A DNA stretch of 64,000 bases from Mycobacterium conspicuum (GCF_010730195.1 NZ_AP022613.1:2294001-2358000); one strand, 5' to 3'. Shown: positions 33,567 to 43,531, counted from the stretch's first letter. Numbers and translations: made by a program. Notes: generated by a model from the letters alone, not told the origin.

Positions 33567-35314
33567 GCCCCGTCCACCCGGACAAACTCGTCACGCTGGT
33601 ACTGGTCGACGCACGCCGCGCGCCGCAGCTTGCCGCTGGTGGTGATCGGTATCGAACCGGGCGACACCAATACCAGATCGGCGACGCCGAGGCCGTGTGA
33701 CGTCGAGATCGCCGAGGTCACGTCGCGCTTGAGCGCGGCGAACCGGTGCGCCGCATCCTCGGCCGAGTTGCCCCGCGCCTTGACCTCCGCGATGACGACG
33801 AGCTGCTCCATGCCGTCACGGGGAACGGTGATCGCCACGACGCGGCCGGCGGTGATCTCTTGGACCGTGGCCTCGATGTCTTCGGCCGCGTGGTTGCGCC
33901 CGTACACGATCAAAAGATCCTTGATGCGGCCGACGATGAACAGCTCGCCGTCGGACAGGAAGCCCAGGTCGCCGGTGCGCAGCCAGGGGCCTTCGGGGGT
34001 GCCGGCCGACGGTTCCAGGATGGTGGCGCGGAACGTGCGCTCGGTTTCGTCGAGTTTTCGCCAATAGCCAAGGCAGACGTTGCCGCCGTGCACCCAAATC
34101 TCGCCGGTGCTGCCCTCCGAGCATTCGGCGTGGGTGTCGGGGTCGACGATCCGCACGGTCGGTGCCTGCACTGCCTGATAGCTGACCAGGGCGGTGCCGG
34201 TGCCGTTGGCGCAGCGCTGGGCCTGGCCGACGGAAAGCTTGCCGGACTCGAAATCGACGACCTTCGGGGGTTGACCCTGGGTGGTGGTCGCGACGTACAA
34301 CGTCGATTCCGCGAGCCCGTACGTCGGCCGAAGCGCGGCGGCCGGAAGGTTGAAGCGCGCGAACCGCTCGGCAAAGCGTTTGACGGTGTCGGGACGGACC
34401 CGCTCGGCGCCGCTGATCAGGGTCGACACCCTGCCGAGGTCGTATCCGGCCATGTCGTCGTCGGATATCTTGCGTAGTGCCAACTCGAACGCGAAGTTGG
34501 GCGCGCCGCTGGATGCGTCGGGATAGGACGCGAGCATTTGCATCCACCGGGCCGGACGCTGCAGGAAGGACACCGGGCTGGTGAGCACCGCGCGGCAGCC
34601 CTCGAGGACCGGCGTGCAGACACCCATGATCAGGCCCAGGTCGTGATAGAACGGCAGCCACAGCACAATCGTGTGTTCCGGCGGGGTGACGCCCGCGCTG
34701 CGCTGAAAAAAGCCGCGCATCGTCAAGTCGTAATTGATCCGAATGTTTTCGTAGGAAACCATCACGCCGGCGGGCCGTCGGGTCGAGCCGGACGTGTATT
34801 GCAAATACGCGGTGTTCGGATAACCGGCGTACGCGTCTTCGCCGGCATCGAATTGTGCTGGCGCATCCAAATCCAGCAAATCAACCTCGATGATCGACGG
34901 CGCGGATTCGCCGGGCTGAGGCGCGATGTGCGACGCGATGTGCCCCACGACGGCGGACGTCGTGAGAATGGCGACCGGCTCCGCGTCGCGCAGCACCGAA
35001 TCGACGCGCTCATCGGCGACGCCGCCCATCGGGACCGAAAGCGGAACCGCGATGACCCCGGCCTGCAGCGCGCCCAGGAAGGCGACGATGTAGTCGAGGC
35101 TTTGGGGCGCCAAAATCACGGCGCGGTCACCGGGGGAGGCGCACAGTCGAAGCTCGCGCGCGACATTCAGCACTCGCCGATACAACTGCGGCCAGGTCAC
35201 GCTTTCCGCGACGCCGTCCATGTCCTTCTCGTAGTCGATGAACGTGAACGCCGTGTCGTCGGGTTGTCGAGTGGCGCGCTCGCGCAGCAGCTTTGGCAGG
35301 GATGTCTCAAGCAC
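33563..35314 (-). CDS. Long-chain fatty acyl-AMP ligase (FadD24/FadD25-like FAAL)
   Basis: This 583-residue adenylate-forming enzyme activates a fatty acid as acyl-AMP for transfer to a polyketide synthase or carrier protein. The length equals FadD25 as I recall it. The AMP-binding loop is YTSGSTRRPAGVMVS (about 173-187), followed by WLPFYHDLGLIMG, PTYGLAEST and TGDLGFLSDGELFIVGR. These are FAAL rather than CoA-ligase signatures. It is the last gene of the minus-strand mmpS-mmpL-mmpL-fadD run. In M. tuberculosis fadD25 neighbours mmpL12 and pks5, but no polyketide synthase lies in this window. Confidence 0.9.
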   Translation of the reverse strand: MLETSLPKLLRERATRQPDDTAFTFIDYEKDMDGVAESVTWPQLYRRVLNVARELRLCASPGDRAVILAPQSLDYIVAFLGALQAGVIAVPLSVPMGGVADERVDSVLRDAEPVAILTTSAVVGHIASHIAPQPGESAPSIIEVDLLDLDAPAQFDAGEDAYAGYPNTAYLQYTSGSTRRPAGVMVSYENIRINYDLTMRGFFQRSAGVTPPEHTIVLWLPFYHDLGLIMGVCTPVLEGCRAVLTSPVSFLQRPARWMQMLASYPDASSGAPNFAFELALRKISDDDMAGYDLGRVSTLISGAERVRPDTVKRFAERFARFNLPAAALRPTYGLAESTLYVATTTQGQPPKVVDFESGKLSVGQAQRCANGTGTALVSYQAVQAPTVRIVDPDTHAECSEGSTGEIWVHGGNVCLGYWRKLDETERTFRATILEPSAGTPEGPWLRTGDLGFLSDGELFIVGRIKDLLIVYGRNHAAEDIEATVQEITAGRVVAITVPRDGMEQLVVIAEVKARGNSAEDAAHRFAALKRDVTSAISTSHGLGVADLVLVSPGSIPITTSGKLRRAACVDQYQRDEFVRVDGA

Positions 35315-35383
35315 GGCCGTCAGATTACTTCAAAGCGAGCGGCGTATTGACGTTAGTGCAAACCCGCTGTGCGTGCGCTCGGG

Positions 35384-38299
35384 CTAGACGGAGAGCCTGG
35401 GGAACTCGACGGTGGCCGCGTCGTCGCCGCGGTGCTCCTCCTTGTACAGCAAGGCGCGCACCACCGCGCGCGGCGGTGCCGACCGAAGCATGAAACTGGC
35501 GGGGCGCGGTCGGACCGTTTGCGGCCACCAGAACCAACGGCCGAGCAGTGCGGCAATTGACGGGGTCATGAACGAGCGCACGACCAAGGTGTCGAACATC
35601 AGGCCCAGGCCGATGGTGGTCCCGAGCTGGCCGATGACCCGCAAATCGCTGAAGATCATCGAGGCCATGGTGAAGGCGAACACCAGGCCCGCATTTGTCA
35701 CGACCTTCCCGGTGCCGCCCATGGCGCGAATGATGCCGGTGTTTATGCCGGCGGCGATTTCCTCTTTCATCCGGGCTACCAGAAGCAAGTTGTAGTCAGA
35801 TCCCACGGCCAATAGGACGATCACGGACATCGGAAGCACCATCCAGTGCAATTTGATGCCCAGAATGTACTGCCACGCCAGCACCGACAGCCCAAATGAT
35901 GCGCCCAAGGAAAGCACCACCGTACCCACGATGACCATGGCAGCCACAAAACTTCGGGTGAGGGCAAGCATAATGACGAAAATGAGGCAAAGCGCACCAA
36001 CGAGCGCGATCCAGAGGTCGTATCGGGAGCCGTCGTCGAAGTCCTTGTAGGTCGACGCGGCGCCGGCGAGAGAAATCTTGGCGTTCTCCAAAGGCGTCGT
36101 CTTGAGCGCTTCTTCGGCCGCCGTCCTGATCGGCTTGATCCGCGCTATACCCTCGGGCGTGGCGGGATCGCCACTATGCGAAATGATGAATCGGGCCGCT
36201 TTCCCGTCCGGCGAGATGAACGACGCCATCGCGCGCTTGAAGTCCGTGTTGTTAAAGACCTCGGGCGGCAGGAAAAAGGTATCGTCATTCTTTGCCGCGT
36301 CGAACGCCTGCCCCATGGCGGTGGCGTTTTGGTTCATCCCGTCCAGCTCGCCGAAGAGCCCGGCCATGGTGCTGTGGTTGGTCAATATCGCGGCCCGCGT
36401 GGCCTCAGCGATTTCGATCAGCTTCGGGGTCACCGTGAGCAGCTGCGCCGTCAGCCCATCCAACTTCACCGCGTCTTTAATCATGTCGTGCAATTTATCG
36501 TGCATCTTATCGAGGCCATCGAATAGCTCAAATATGGATCTGATCGCCCAGCAAATGGGAATGTCGTAGCAGTGCTTTTCCCAGTAGAAGTAACTTCGAA
36601 TTGGCCTGAAGAAGTCGTCGAAATCCATGAGGTGGTTTTCCACCTCGTCCACGAGGCTTTCCACCTCGATCGCCAGGCCGACCGTGTGGTGGGCAATGTC
36701 AGTGATCTGCTGCTGCAGGGCGTACATGTGCTTGAGTATCGCGATTTGCTTAGACATTGCGTCGGCCTGCCTGAGCATGTCGTTGATGCGGGGCTTGATG
36801 AGCTCAATATTTTTGAGCATCGCCGCGTTTTGCATGCTGATCAGGAAAGGTATCGAAGTGTGCTCAATCGGTGTTCCCTCGGGCCGAGTGATGCCCTGCA
36901 CCCGAGAGATGCCGGGAACCCGGAATATCGCCTTGGCTAATCTGTGCAGCACCAGGAAATCCGACGGGTTACGCATATCGTGGTCCGCTTGAATCATGAG
37001 AATGTCGGGCAACATTCGCGATTGCGAGAAATGGCGATCGGCGGCCGCAAAGCCCAAATTAGCCGGCAGGTCTTTGGGTAGATAGGGCCGGTCGTCGTAG
37101 CTCGTCTTGTAGCCCGGCAGCGTCACCAGGCCGATCAGCGCGATCGCCAACGTCGTCACGAGAATGGGCGCGGGCCAGCGGACGATCGCGGTCCCGATCC
37201 CACGCCACCGCTGTTGCGCGAGCTTGCGCCTGGGGTCGCACAACCCGAAGTGACTGCCGGTGGTCAGGACCGCCGGGACCAGCGTGAGCGCGACCGCGAC
37301 CGCGACGAGCATGCCCACCGCGCACGGCACACCGATGGTCTGGAAAATGGGCATCCGGGTCGCGCTCAGGCACAACATCGCGCCGGCGATCGTCAAACCG
37401 GAGCCCAAGACGACGGGAGCGACCCCGCGATAGGTGGTGTAGTAGGCCGTCTCGGGGTCTTCGCCGGCCTGGCGGGCCTCCTGATAACGACCAAAGAGAA
37501 AGATCCCGTAGTCGGTCCCGGCCGCCATCGAGAGCGCCACCAGCAGATTGATGGCGAACGTCGACAGCACCACGACGTTGTGATCGCCGAGGAACGCTAT
37601 GATTCCCCGGGCCGAACCCACTTCGACGCCCACCCCGATCACCAGCAGGATCACGGTGGCCACCGAACGGTAGACGAACAGCAAAACCACGAAGATGATC
37701 ACGCCGGCTATCACGGTCATCTTCAGCAGGGAGTCGTTACCGCTGCGCACCATGTCCGGAATGAGCGCGGCCGGGCCGGTGAGATACACCTTGACCCCGG
37801 GAGGGGGCGGCGTCTGCTTGATGATCTGCCGGACCGCCGTCACGGATTCCTGGGCCAGGGTGGTGCCCTGGTTGCCGGCCAGGTTCAACTGCACATAGGT
37901 GGCCTTGCCGTCGGGGCTCTGTACGCCCGCCGCCGTGACACGATCTCCCCACAAATCCTGCACGTGTTCGACATGGCGTGGGTCATTTCTCAGCGCACGC
38001 ACCAATTTGCGGTAGTAGGTACGAGCGTCCTCCCCGAGCTCCTGCTGCCCTTCCAGCACGATCATCGCGAAACTGTCCGAATCGGACTCCTGGAACGCCT
38101 TGCCCATGCCCACCATGGCCTGCACCGACGGCGCATCTTGAGGGGCCAAGGGTACGGAATGCTCTTCACCGACCCGCTCTAGCGGGGGCACCAGAAACGT
38201 CACCGCCAGCGTCAAAGCCACCCACCCCAAAATGATGGGAATGGAAAGCCTGCGGATCGTCCGCGCGATAAAGGGCGGTTGCGGGCGTTCGGTGCTCAT
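35384..38299 (-). CDS. MmpL-family transporter, second copy (MmpL4/MmpL5-like)
   Basis: This 971-residue RND-type lipid exporter has about 12 membrane segments in two halves. TDYGIFLFGRYQEAR in the first half and GSDYNLLLVARMKEE in the second carry the Asp-Tyr pairs of the MmpL proton relay. Between residues about 480 and 620 is the long helical hairpin with YFYWEKHCYDIPICW, typical of MmpL4/5-type proteins that work with an MmpS. It is clearly paralogous to the upstream mmpL. Its start codon overlaps the stop of a vestigial mmpS fragment by ATGA. It would move the lipid product across the inner membrane and periplasm. Confidence 0.95.
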   Translation of the reverse strand: MSTERPQPPFIARTIRRLSIPIILGWVALTLAVTFLVPPLERVGEEHSVPLAPQDAPSVQAMVGMGKAFQESDSDSFAMIVLEGQQELGEDARTYYRKLVRALRNDPRHVEHVQDLWGDRVTAAGVQSPDGKATYVQLNLAGNQGTTLAQESVTAVRQIIKQTPPPPGVKVYLTGPAALIPDMVRSGNDSLLKMTVIAGVIIFVVLLFVYRSVATVILLVIGVGVEVGSARGIIAFLGDHNVVVLSTFAINLLVALSMAAGTDYGIFLFGRYQEARQAGEDPETAYYTTYRGVAPVVLGSGLTIAGAMLCLSATRMPIFQTIGVPCAVGMLVAVAVALTLVPAVLTTGSHFGLCDPRRKLAQQRWRGIGTAIVRWPAPILVTTLAIALIGLVTLPGYKTSYDDRPYLPKDLPANLGFAAADRHFSQSRMLPDILMIQADHDMRNPSDFLVLHRLAKAIFRVPGISRVQGITRPEGTPIEHTSIPFLISMQNAAMLKNIELIKPRINDMLRQADAMSKQIAILKHMYALQQQITDIAHHTVGLAIEVESLVDEVENHLMDFDDFFRPIRSYFYWEKHCYDIPICWAIRSIFELFDGLDKMHDKLHDMIKDAVKLDGLTAQLLTVTPKLIEIAEATRAAILTNHSTMAGLFGELDGMNQNATAMGQAFDAAKNDDTFFLPPEVFNNTDFKRAMASFISPDGKAARFIISHSGDPATPEGIARIKPIRTAAEEALKTTPLENAKISLAGAASTYKDFDDGSRYDLWIALVGALCLIFVIMLALTRSFVAAMVIVGTVVLSLGASFGLSVLAWQYILGIKLHWMVLPMSVIVLLAVGSDYNLLLVARMKEEIAAGINTGIIRAMGGTGKVVTNAGLVFAFTMASMIFSDLRVIGQLGTTIGLGLMFDTLVVRSFMTPSIAALLGRWFWWPQTVRPRPASFMLRSAPPRAVVRALLYKEEHRGDDAATVEFPRLSV

Positions 38300-38436
38300 G
38301 TGGCCTGCAACGGACAGACAGTAAAGGCGCCCGCGCCGTGCGTCGCGCGGCCAGTGCGTTCGCTGTCGCCCTGCGCCACGATGCTCCCCACGGTTGCCGG
38401 TGCCGTCCTGAATTGGAAATTAGCCACGGGCCCGCG
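38296..38436 (-). pseudogene. Vestigial mmpS, C-terminal fragment only
   Basis: The 46 codons between the two mmpL genes read through to a TGA that overlaps the next mmpL start (ATGA), exactly as the intact mmpS stop overlaps the first mmpL. The peptide contains VGSIVAQGDSERTGR and GAGAFTVCPLQAT, matching GSVAAQGDTDSIGCR and EVSAFTSCMLKAS of the intact MmpS, with about 12-17 residues lost between them. There is no start codon and no membrane anchor. It follows in frame directly after the TAG of the upstream mmpL. It is best read as the remains of a second mmpS in a duplicated mmpS-mmpL unit. Confidence 0.8.
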
Positions 38437-41298
38437 CTATCTCAGCAACAGGGCGCGCACCAGCGGACGGGGTCCGGTGGGTCGCAGCATGGAACTCGCG
38501 GGCCGGGGGCGCACCTTTTGCGGCCACCAGAACCAGCGGCCCAGCAGCGCCGCGACCGACGGCGTCATGAACGCGCGCACCACCAGCGTGTCGAACAGCA
38601 AACCCAGACCGATCGTGGTGCCCACCTGGCCGATGGTGCGCAGATCGCTGACCAGCATGGACGCCATGGTGAACGCGAACACCAGACCCGCGTTCGTCAC
38701 GACTTTGCCAGTGCCACCCATGGCGCGAATGATGCCGGTGTTAATACCGGCGCCTATTTCTTCTTTCATTCGCGCTACCAGCAGCAAATTATAGTCAGCG
38801 CCTACCGCCAAAAGGACGATCACCGACATAACGAGCACGGACCAGTGAATTTGTATGCCGAGCAAATCCTGCCACGCGAACACGGAGAGCCCGAATGACG
38901 CGCCCAGCGAAAGCAATACGGTGCCGACGATAACCAGCGCCGCAACAAAACTGCGTGTCATGATCAGCATGACGATGAAGATGAGGCACAGCGCGGCGAC
39001 TCCCGCGATCATGAGATCGTACGTGGAGCCCTGCACCAAGTCCTTGGTCCCCGCCGCGGTCCCGGTGAGGTAAATCTTGGCGTCTTCCAGCGGGGTTCCC
39101 TTGAGCGCCTCCCCGGCCGCGCTCTTGATTGCGTCGACACGCGAAATGCCGTCCGTCGACGCCGGGTCGCCCTTTTGCAGAATGAGGATTCGGAGGTCCT
39201 TGCCGTCGGGCGACAAGAACAGATTCATGACTCGTTGGAAGTTCTTGTTTTTCAACACTTCCGGCGGCAGGTAGAAAGAATCGTCGTTCTTGGAGTTGTC
39301 GAACGCCTTCCCCAAGGCGGTCGCATTACCGCTATCGTCGCCCATGTCCCCGAGGGTCCCGGACATCGTGCTGTGCATGGTAAGCAGCATGGTCCGCGAT
39401 TCCTGCATAATCGCGATCGTTTCCGGGAGTTGGGCGAGCACCTCCGGCAGGAGCAAGTCGATCTTGTCGATGTCTGCCACCAGGTCCTTCAGCTTGTCGG
39501 CAAGCGAATCAACACCATCCAGCGAATCGAATACGCTTCTCAGCGCCAAACAAACGGGGATGTCGTAGCAGTGCTTTTCCCAGTAGAAGTAGGCGCGGAT
39601 GGGCCGAAAGAAATCCTCGAAATCCGAGACGTTATCCCGCAGGTCATTCGTGAGATCCTGGACTTCGTGGGTGTTGACGGCGATATCGTGCGTCGTGGCG
39701 ACCATTTGCTTCGTAATTTCATACAGCCGCTGAGTGGTGTTGATCGCCTCGGTGATCAAGTCGACCTGCTTGAGCAGGTCATTCATCCGCGCCCGCTGGA
39801 AGACCAGGAATTGCTGCTGGCCGGCCGCCTGCATGCTGAGCATGTACGGTATCGAGGTGTGCTGGATCGGGGTCCCCTCGGGCCGAGTTACGGACTGAAC
39901 CGTCGCAACTCCCGGCACGGCGAGGACGGCCTTGGTCAGTTTTTCCAGCACCAGAAAATCGGCGGGATCGCGCAGATCGTGATTGGTCTCCACCAACAGG
40001 AGCTCGGGCGCCATCATTGCCGACGGGGGGAAGTGTCGGGCTGCGGCCTCATACCCCAAATTTCCGGGGATATCCTTCGGAATGAACTGCTGGTCGTTGT
40101 AGCTGGGCCGGTAGCCCGGCAGCGTCAATAGCCCGACCAGGGTGACCGCCAACGTCGCGATGAGTATCGGGGCGGGCCACCGAACGATCGCCGTGCCTAC
40201 CCGCCGCCATATGCCAGCATGGATTCTCCGCTTCGGATCGAGCAGACCGAAACGGCCGCCCACGGTCAGAACCGCCGGAATAAGCGTGACTGCGACCGCG
40301 ACCGCGACCAGCACGCCCACCGCGCAAGGGATGGCCAGCAGATAGAACGACGGTAGCCGGGTGAAGATCAGGCAGAACAGTGCTCCGGCAATGGTCAGAC
40401 CCGAGGCCACCACGACCTTGGTGACCCCGTGGTACGCGGTGTAGTAGGCCGCTTCCCTGTCCGCGCCGGCCTGGCGCGCCTCCTGATACCGGCCAACGAA
40501 AAAGATCCCGTAGTCGGTCCCCGCCGCGATCACCAGGGATACCAGCAGATTCACGGCGAAGGTGGTCAGGCCGATCATTCCGAGATGGCCGATGAAAGCA
40601 ACGATTCCGCGGGCCAGTTGCAATTCGATGCCGACCACCACCAACAGCAGAATGACGGTGATGAGCGAACGGTAGACGAGAAGCAACATAATGAAGATCA
40701 CCGCGAGGCTGGCCAGCGTGATCGTGGCGACCGTCCTGTCGCCACTGTGGCTCATATCGGCGTTGATCGCTGCGGGCCCGGTGACAAACGCTTTGACACC
40801 CGGCGGTGCCGGTGTCCGTGCGACGATACGCTGCACGGCTTCGACCGATTCGTTGCCCGCGGTGAGGATCACCTGGACATAGGCCGCCTTGCCGTCGGAG
40901 CTTTGCGCGGCGTGTCTGGTTAGCTCATCGCCCCACCAGTCCTGGATGCGTTGCACGTGCTTGGTGTCGTCTTTGAGCTGCGCAATCAGGCGATCGTAGT
41001 ATCTGTGGGCGTCGTCGCCGAGAGGTTGCTGACCCTCCAAGACGATCGACGCGACGCCGCCGCCACCCCCTTCATTCGCGACCTTGAAGTCCTCGTCCAA
41101 CCGCTTTGATGCCGTGACGGATGGCGCGTCGCTGGGGGACAGGGTGACCGCGTGCTCGTGCTCGACCTGTTCTAGCGGGGGCACGCAGAAATTCAGGACA
41201 CCGATGATCGCCAACCACGCCAAAATGATGAGCACCGAAAACCGGCGTATCGTCCGCGCCACGAATGGCCGGCCCTGCCGCAGCTGATGGTTGCTCAT
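38437..41298 (-). CDS. MmpL-family transporter, first copy (MmpL4/MmpL5-like)
   Basis: This 953-residue RND exporter is paralogous to the downstream mmpL. The proton-relay motifs are GTDYGIFFVGRYQEAR and GADYNLLLVARMKEE. The central helical hairpin includes AYFYWEKHCYDIPVC. The ATG at 41298 overlaps the mmpS stop (ATGA), which fixes the start; the frame is open further upstream only as a shadow of mmpS. Two MmpL proteins with one MmpS is the arrangement known for glycopeptidolipid export (mmpS4-mmpL4a-mmpL4b). Confidence 0.95.
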   Translation of the reverse strand: MSNHQLRQGRPFVARTIRRFSVLIILAWLAIIGVLNFCVPPLEQVEHEHAVTLSPSDAPSVTASKRLDEDFKVANEGGGGGVASIVLEGQQPLGDDAHRYYDRLIAQLKDDTKHVQRIQDWWGDELTRHAAQSSDGKAAYVQVILTAGNESVEAVQRIVARTPAPPGVKAFVTGPAAINADMSHSGDRTVATITLASLAVIFIMLLLVYRSLITVILLLVVVGIELQLARGIVAFIGHLGMIGLTTFAVNLLVSLVIAAGTDYGIFFVGRYQEARQAGADREAAYYTAYHGVTKVVVASGLTIAGALFCLIFTRLPSFYLLAIPCAVGVLVAVAVAVTLIPAVLTVGGRFGLLDPKRRIHAGIWRRVGTAIVRWPAPILIATLAVTLVGLLTLPGYRPSYNDQQFIPKDIPGNLGYEAAARHFPPSAMMAPELLLVETNHDLRDPADFLVLEKLTKAVLAVPGVATVQSVTRPEGTPIQHTSIPYMLSMQAAGQQQFLVFQRARMNDLLKQVDLITEAINTTQRLYEITKQMVATTHDIAVNTHEVQDLTNDLRDNVSDFEDFFRPIRAYFYWEKHCYDIPVCLALRSVFDSLDGVDSLADKLKDLVADIDKIDLLLPEVLAQLPETIAIMQESRTMLLTMHSTMSGTLGDMGDDSGNATALGKAFDNSKNDDSFYLPPEVLKNKNFQRVMNLFLSPDGKDLRILILQKGDPASTDGISRVDAIKSAAGEALKGTPLEDAKIYLTGTAAGTKDLVQGSTYDLMIAGVAALCLIFIVMLIMTRSFVAALVIVGTVLLSLGASFGLSVFAWQDLLGIQIHWSVLVMSVIVLLAVGADYNLLLVARMKEEIGAGINTGIIRAMGGTGKVVTNAGLVFAFTMASMLVSDLRTIGQVGTTIGLGLLFDTLVVRAFMTPSVAALLGRWFWWPQKVRPRPASSMLRPTGPRPLVRALLLR

Positions 41299-41726
41299 GA
41301 GGCTTTCAGCATGCAGGAGGTAAAGGCGCTCACCTCGTGAGTGATTTTCTCGGACTTGACCACGCCATCCATCAGGATCCGGCAACCGATGCTGTCAGTG
41401 TCGCCCTGCGCCGCGACGCTGCCGAGGCCCATCGCGCCCGTGACGGGAAACTCCATTGCCCACGGCAGATTTGCCCCTTCAACATGCTGTGGGGTGCCGT
41501 TTTCGTCGTAATAGCTGATCAAGGCCACGGTGCCCGGCGGTCCGAAGACTTCGTATCTCAGATGCTGCGGGTTATAAGGTTTGTTGTCGACTCTGGTGTC
41601 GCCGTACGAAATGCCTTTTTCGGAACCGAAGAGGCCGTGCAGCCGGGAAACAGTTAATCCGCCGACGGCGACCACCGCGAGCACGACCAGCGGGATCCAT
41701 AACCGCTTCAGGACGCGGAAAATCAC
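41295..41726 (-). CDS. MmpS-family membrane accessory protein
   Basis: This protein of about 143 residues starts at the GTG at 41726 (VIFRVLKRLWIPLVVLAVVAVGG), the normal MmpS layout: one N-terminal membrane anchor, then a periplasmic beta-sandwich domain. HLRYEVFGPPGTVALISYYDENGTPQ, LPWAMEF, VAAQGDTDSIGCRI and the closing FTSCMLKAS are family features. GGGA lies a few bases before this start. The frame is open to 41912 and would add 62 residues with no family similarity. It is coupled to mmpL by an ATGA overlap and is the first gene of the operon. Confidence 0.9.
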   Translation of the reverse strand: MIFRVLKRLWIPLVVLAVVAVGGLTVSRLHGLFGSEKGISYGDTRVDNKPYNPQHLRYEVFGPPGTVALISYYDENGTPQHVEGANLPWAMEFPVTGAMGLGSVAAQGDTDSIGCRILMDGVVKSEKITHEVSAFTSCMLKAS

Positions 41727-42113
41727 AAGTCCCGGATTTCGGCGTCTCTTTCCATACGTTTGTCCATCTTCTACTCGGGGTGCAGATGAAGGGCGAGCAG
41801 CGCGCCGGAACGCAACGCGTCGGGGGCGGTCGGGTTGGCCGGCATCGTGGCTGTTCACAACGTCGATATCGGAGCGCGCCGACTCGACATCCCCCACACT
41901 GCCCCAGACCACCGCACCACCCTAGCCGACACGAGTTTAATTACGGATGCAAACCATAATGGAGGCTCACCTGCGCCGTCCGGGATTCGTCTGGGAATTA
42001 AGGAACTTCTCAGTGTGGCGTCGGGCTATGCTGCTGGGCGGCTGAGCTGGGGGACGCGGTCTGCCGCTTTCATTTCGCAGAAGGCGCCGGAAGTGAAGGA
42101 CCAGGATCACGCG
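41727..42113. promoter_or_regulatory. Divergent promoter region between mmpS and the first GT1 gene
   Basis: This 387-base gap separates the minus-strand export operon from the plus-strand glycosyltransferase series. A distinct A/T-rich island at about 41934-41963 (GAGTTTAATTACGGATGC and CATAATGG) stands out in GC-rich surroundings and is the likely promoter area for both directions. I cannot assign -35/-10 pairs with confidence. Confidence 0.4.
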
Positions 42114-43400
42114 ATGAGATTCGTGCTGGCGTTCTATGGAACTCGCGGCGACGTCGAGCCCGGCGTGGCCGTCGGCCGAGAGTTGCGGCGGCGCGGACAC
42201 GAGGTCTCCATGGCCGTCTCGCCGGACCTGGTCGGCTTCGCCGAGGCGGCCGGGCTCGAGGCGGTCAAGTACGGGCCCGATGTCGCGGCCTGGCTGGAGT
42301 CGACGCGCGACTTCTGGGCGTATTTCTTCCGCAACTTCTGGCGGATCCGTGATGTGCGCGCGTTTTTGCGCGAATCGCGGGAACCCGGCACGCGGTGTTG
42401 GGCGGAGATGAGCACGACGCTGACCTCGCTCACGGACGGGGCCGACCTGCTGTTGACCGGCATGAGTTACCAGGAGCTGGCCGCCAGCGTCGCTGAGTAT
42501 CGCGGCCTCCCGCTGGCCACGCTGCTGTGGTTCCCGATCCGCGTCAATGGCCACCTCGTTCCGACGCTGCCGCCGGCGCTGATCCGCTCGGCGATGCGGG
42601 TCTACGAGTGGCTGGTTTGGCGTGGGGTGAGAAAGGTCGAGGCCGCGCAGCGCCGGGAATTGGGGCTGCCCAAGGCCACCGGTCCCGCTCCGCGGCGCAT
42701 CGCGGAACGCCGAGCGCTGGAGATCCAGGCCTACGACGAGGTCTGTTTCCCCGGGTTGGCGGCCGAATGGGCGAACTCAGCCGGGCGCGCTAAACGGCCC
42801 CTCAATAGGCCGTTCGTCGGCACGCTGACAATGGAATCGCCGACCGACGCCGACGAGGAGGTCGCCTCCTGGATAGCCGCGGGCACGCCACCGATTTTCT
42901 TCGGCTTTGGCAGCATCCCGGTCGAATCCGCCGCCGACACGATCGCCATGATCGGCAGGGCCTGCGCCCAGCTCGGTGAACGGGCGCTGATTTGCGCCGC
43001 GGCGTCTGATTTCAGCGCCGTCCCGGATTTCGACCACGTCAAGGTGGTGGGCGCGATGAATTACGCGACAGTCTTTCCGGCCTGTCGTGCGGTCGTGCAC
43101 CACGGTGGTGCGGGCACCACGGCCGCGAGCCTGCGCGCCGGAGTCCCCACGCTGATCCTCTGGATGGCCGACGTTCAGGTGGTATGGGGGGCCGCGGTGA
43201 AGCGGCTGAAAGTCGGTACCGCGCGGCGCTTTTCGAGCGCTACCGAGAAATCATTGGTCGCGGACCTGCGAACCATCCTCGCTCCGCGGTACGCCGCCCG
43301 AGCCCGCGAGATCGCCGCCCGGATGACCAACCCTGCCCAAAGCGTCGCGGCCGCCGCCGATCTGCTGGAGAGCTTCGCGCGCCTCGAGCGCGTCGGCTGA
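42114..43400 (+). CDS. GT1 glycosyltransferase A (Rv1524/Rv1526c, GtfA/RtfA-like)
   Basis: This 428-residue nucleotide-sugar-dependent glycosyltransferase has the GT-B fold. The N-terminal acceptor domain begins MRFVLAFYGTRGDVEPGVAVG, the signature of the mycobacterial glycopeptidolipid/lipooligosaccharide glycosyltransferases GtfA, RtfA and Rv1524/Rv1526c. The C-terminal donor domain carries PPIFFGFGSIPVES and HHGGAGTTAASLRAG, the UDP/dTDP-sugar binding loop. The ATG at 42114 is chosen by this signature. It most likely adds rhamnose, fucose or another 6-deoxyhexose, but the sugar cannot be read from sequence. It is one of three paralogues in the window. Confidence 0.9.
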   Translation: MRFVLAFYGTRGDVEPGVAVGRELRRRGHEVSMAVSPDLVGFAEAAGLEAVKYGPDVAAWLESTRDFWAYFFRNFWRIRDVRAFLRESREPGTRCWAEMSTTLTSLTDGADLLLTGMSYQELAASVAEYRGLPLATLLWFPIRVNGHLVPTLPPALIRSAMRVYEWLVWRGVRKVEAAQRRELGLPKATGPAPRRIAERRALEIQAYDEVCFPGLAAEWANSAGRAKRPLNRPFVGTLTMESPTDADEEVASWIAAGTPPIFFGFGSIPVESAADTIAMIGRACAQLGERALICAAASDFSAVPDFDHVKVVGAMNYATVFPACRAVVHHGGAGTTAASLRAGVPTLILWMADVQVVWGAAVKRLKVGTARRFSSATEKSLVADLRTILAPRYAARAREIAARMTNPAQSVAAAADLLESFARLERVG

Positions 43401-43531
43401 TCGCCTGCGCCAGCGCACCAAATACGGATTCGCCTGACCGGCATGACACCCAGCAAGTATGGTTTAGAACCTGTTGGACCCATGTCCACTACAACCTCAG
43501 AAAGACCACCTCAGAAAGGCCAGGACCCGCG

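Noticed and set aside
41727..41912. The 62-residue N-terminal extension of MmpS
   Set aside because: The extension has no similarity to MmpS and lies before the membrane anchor; the GTG at 41726 gives the usual family length.
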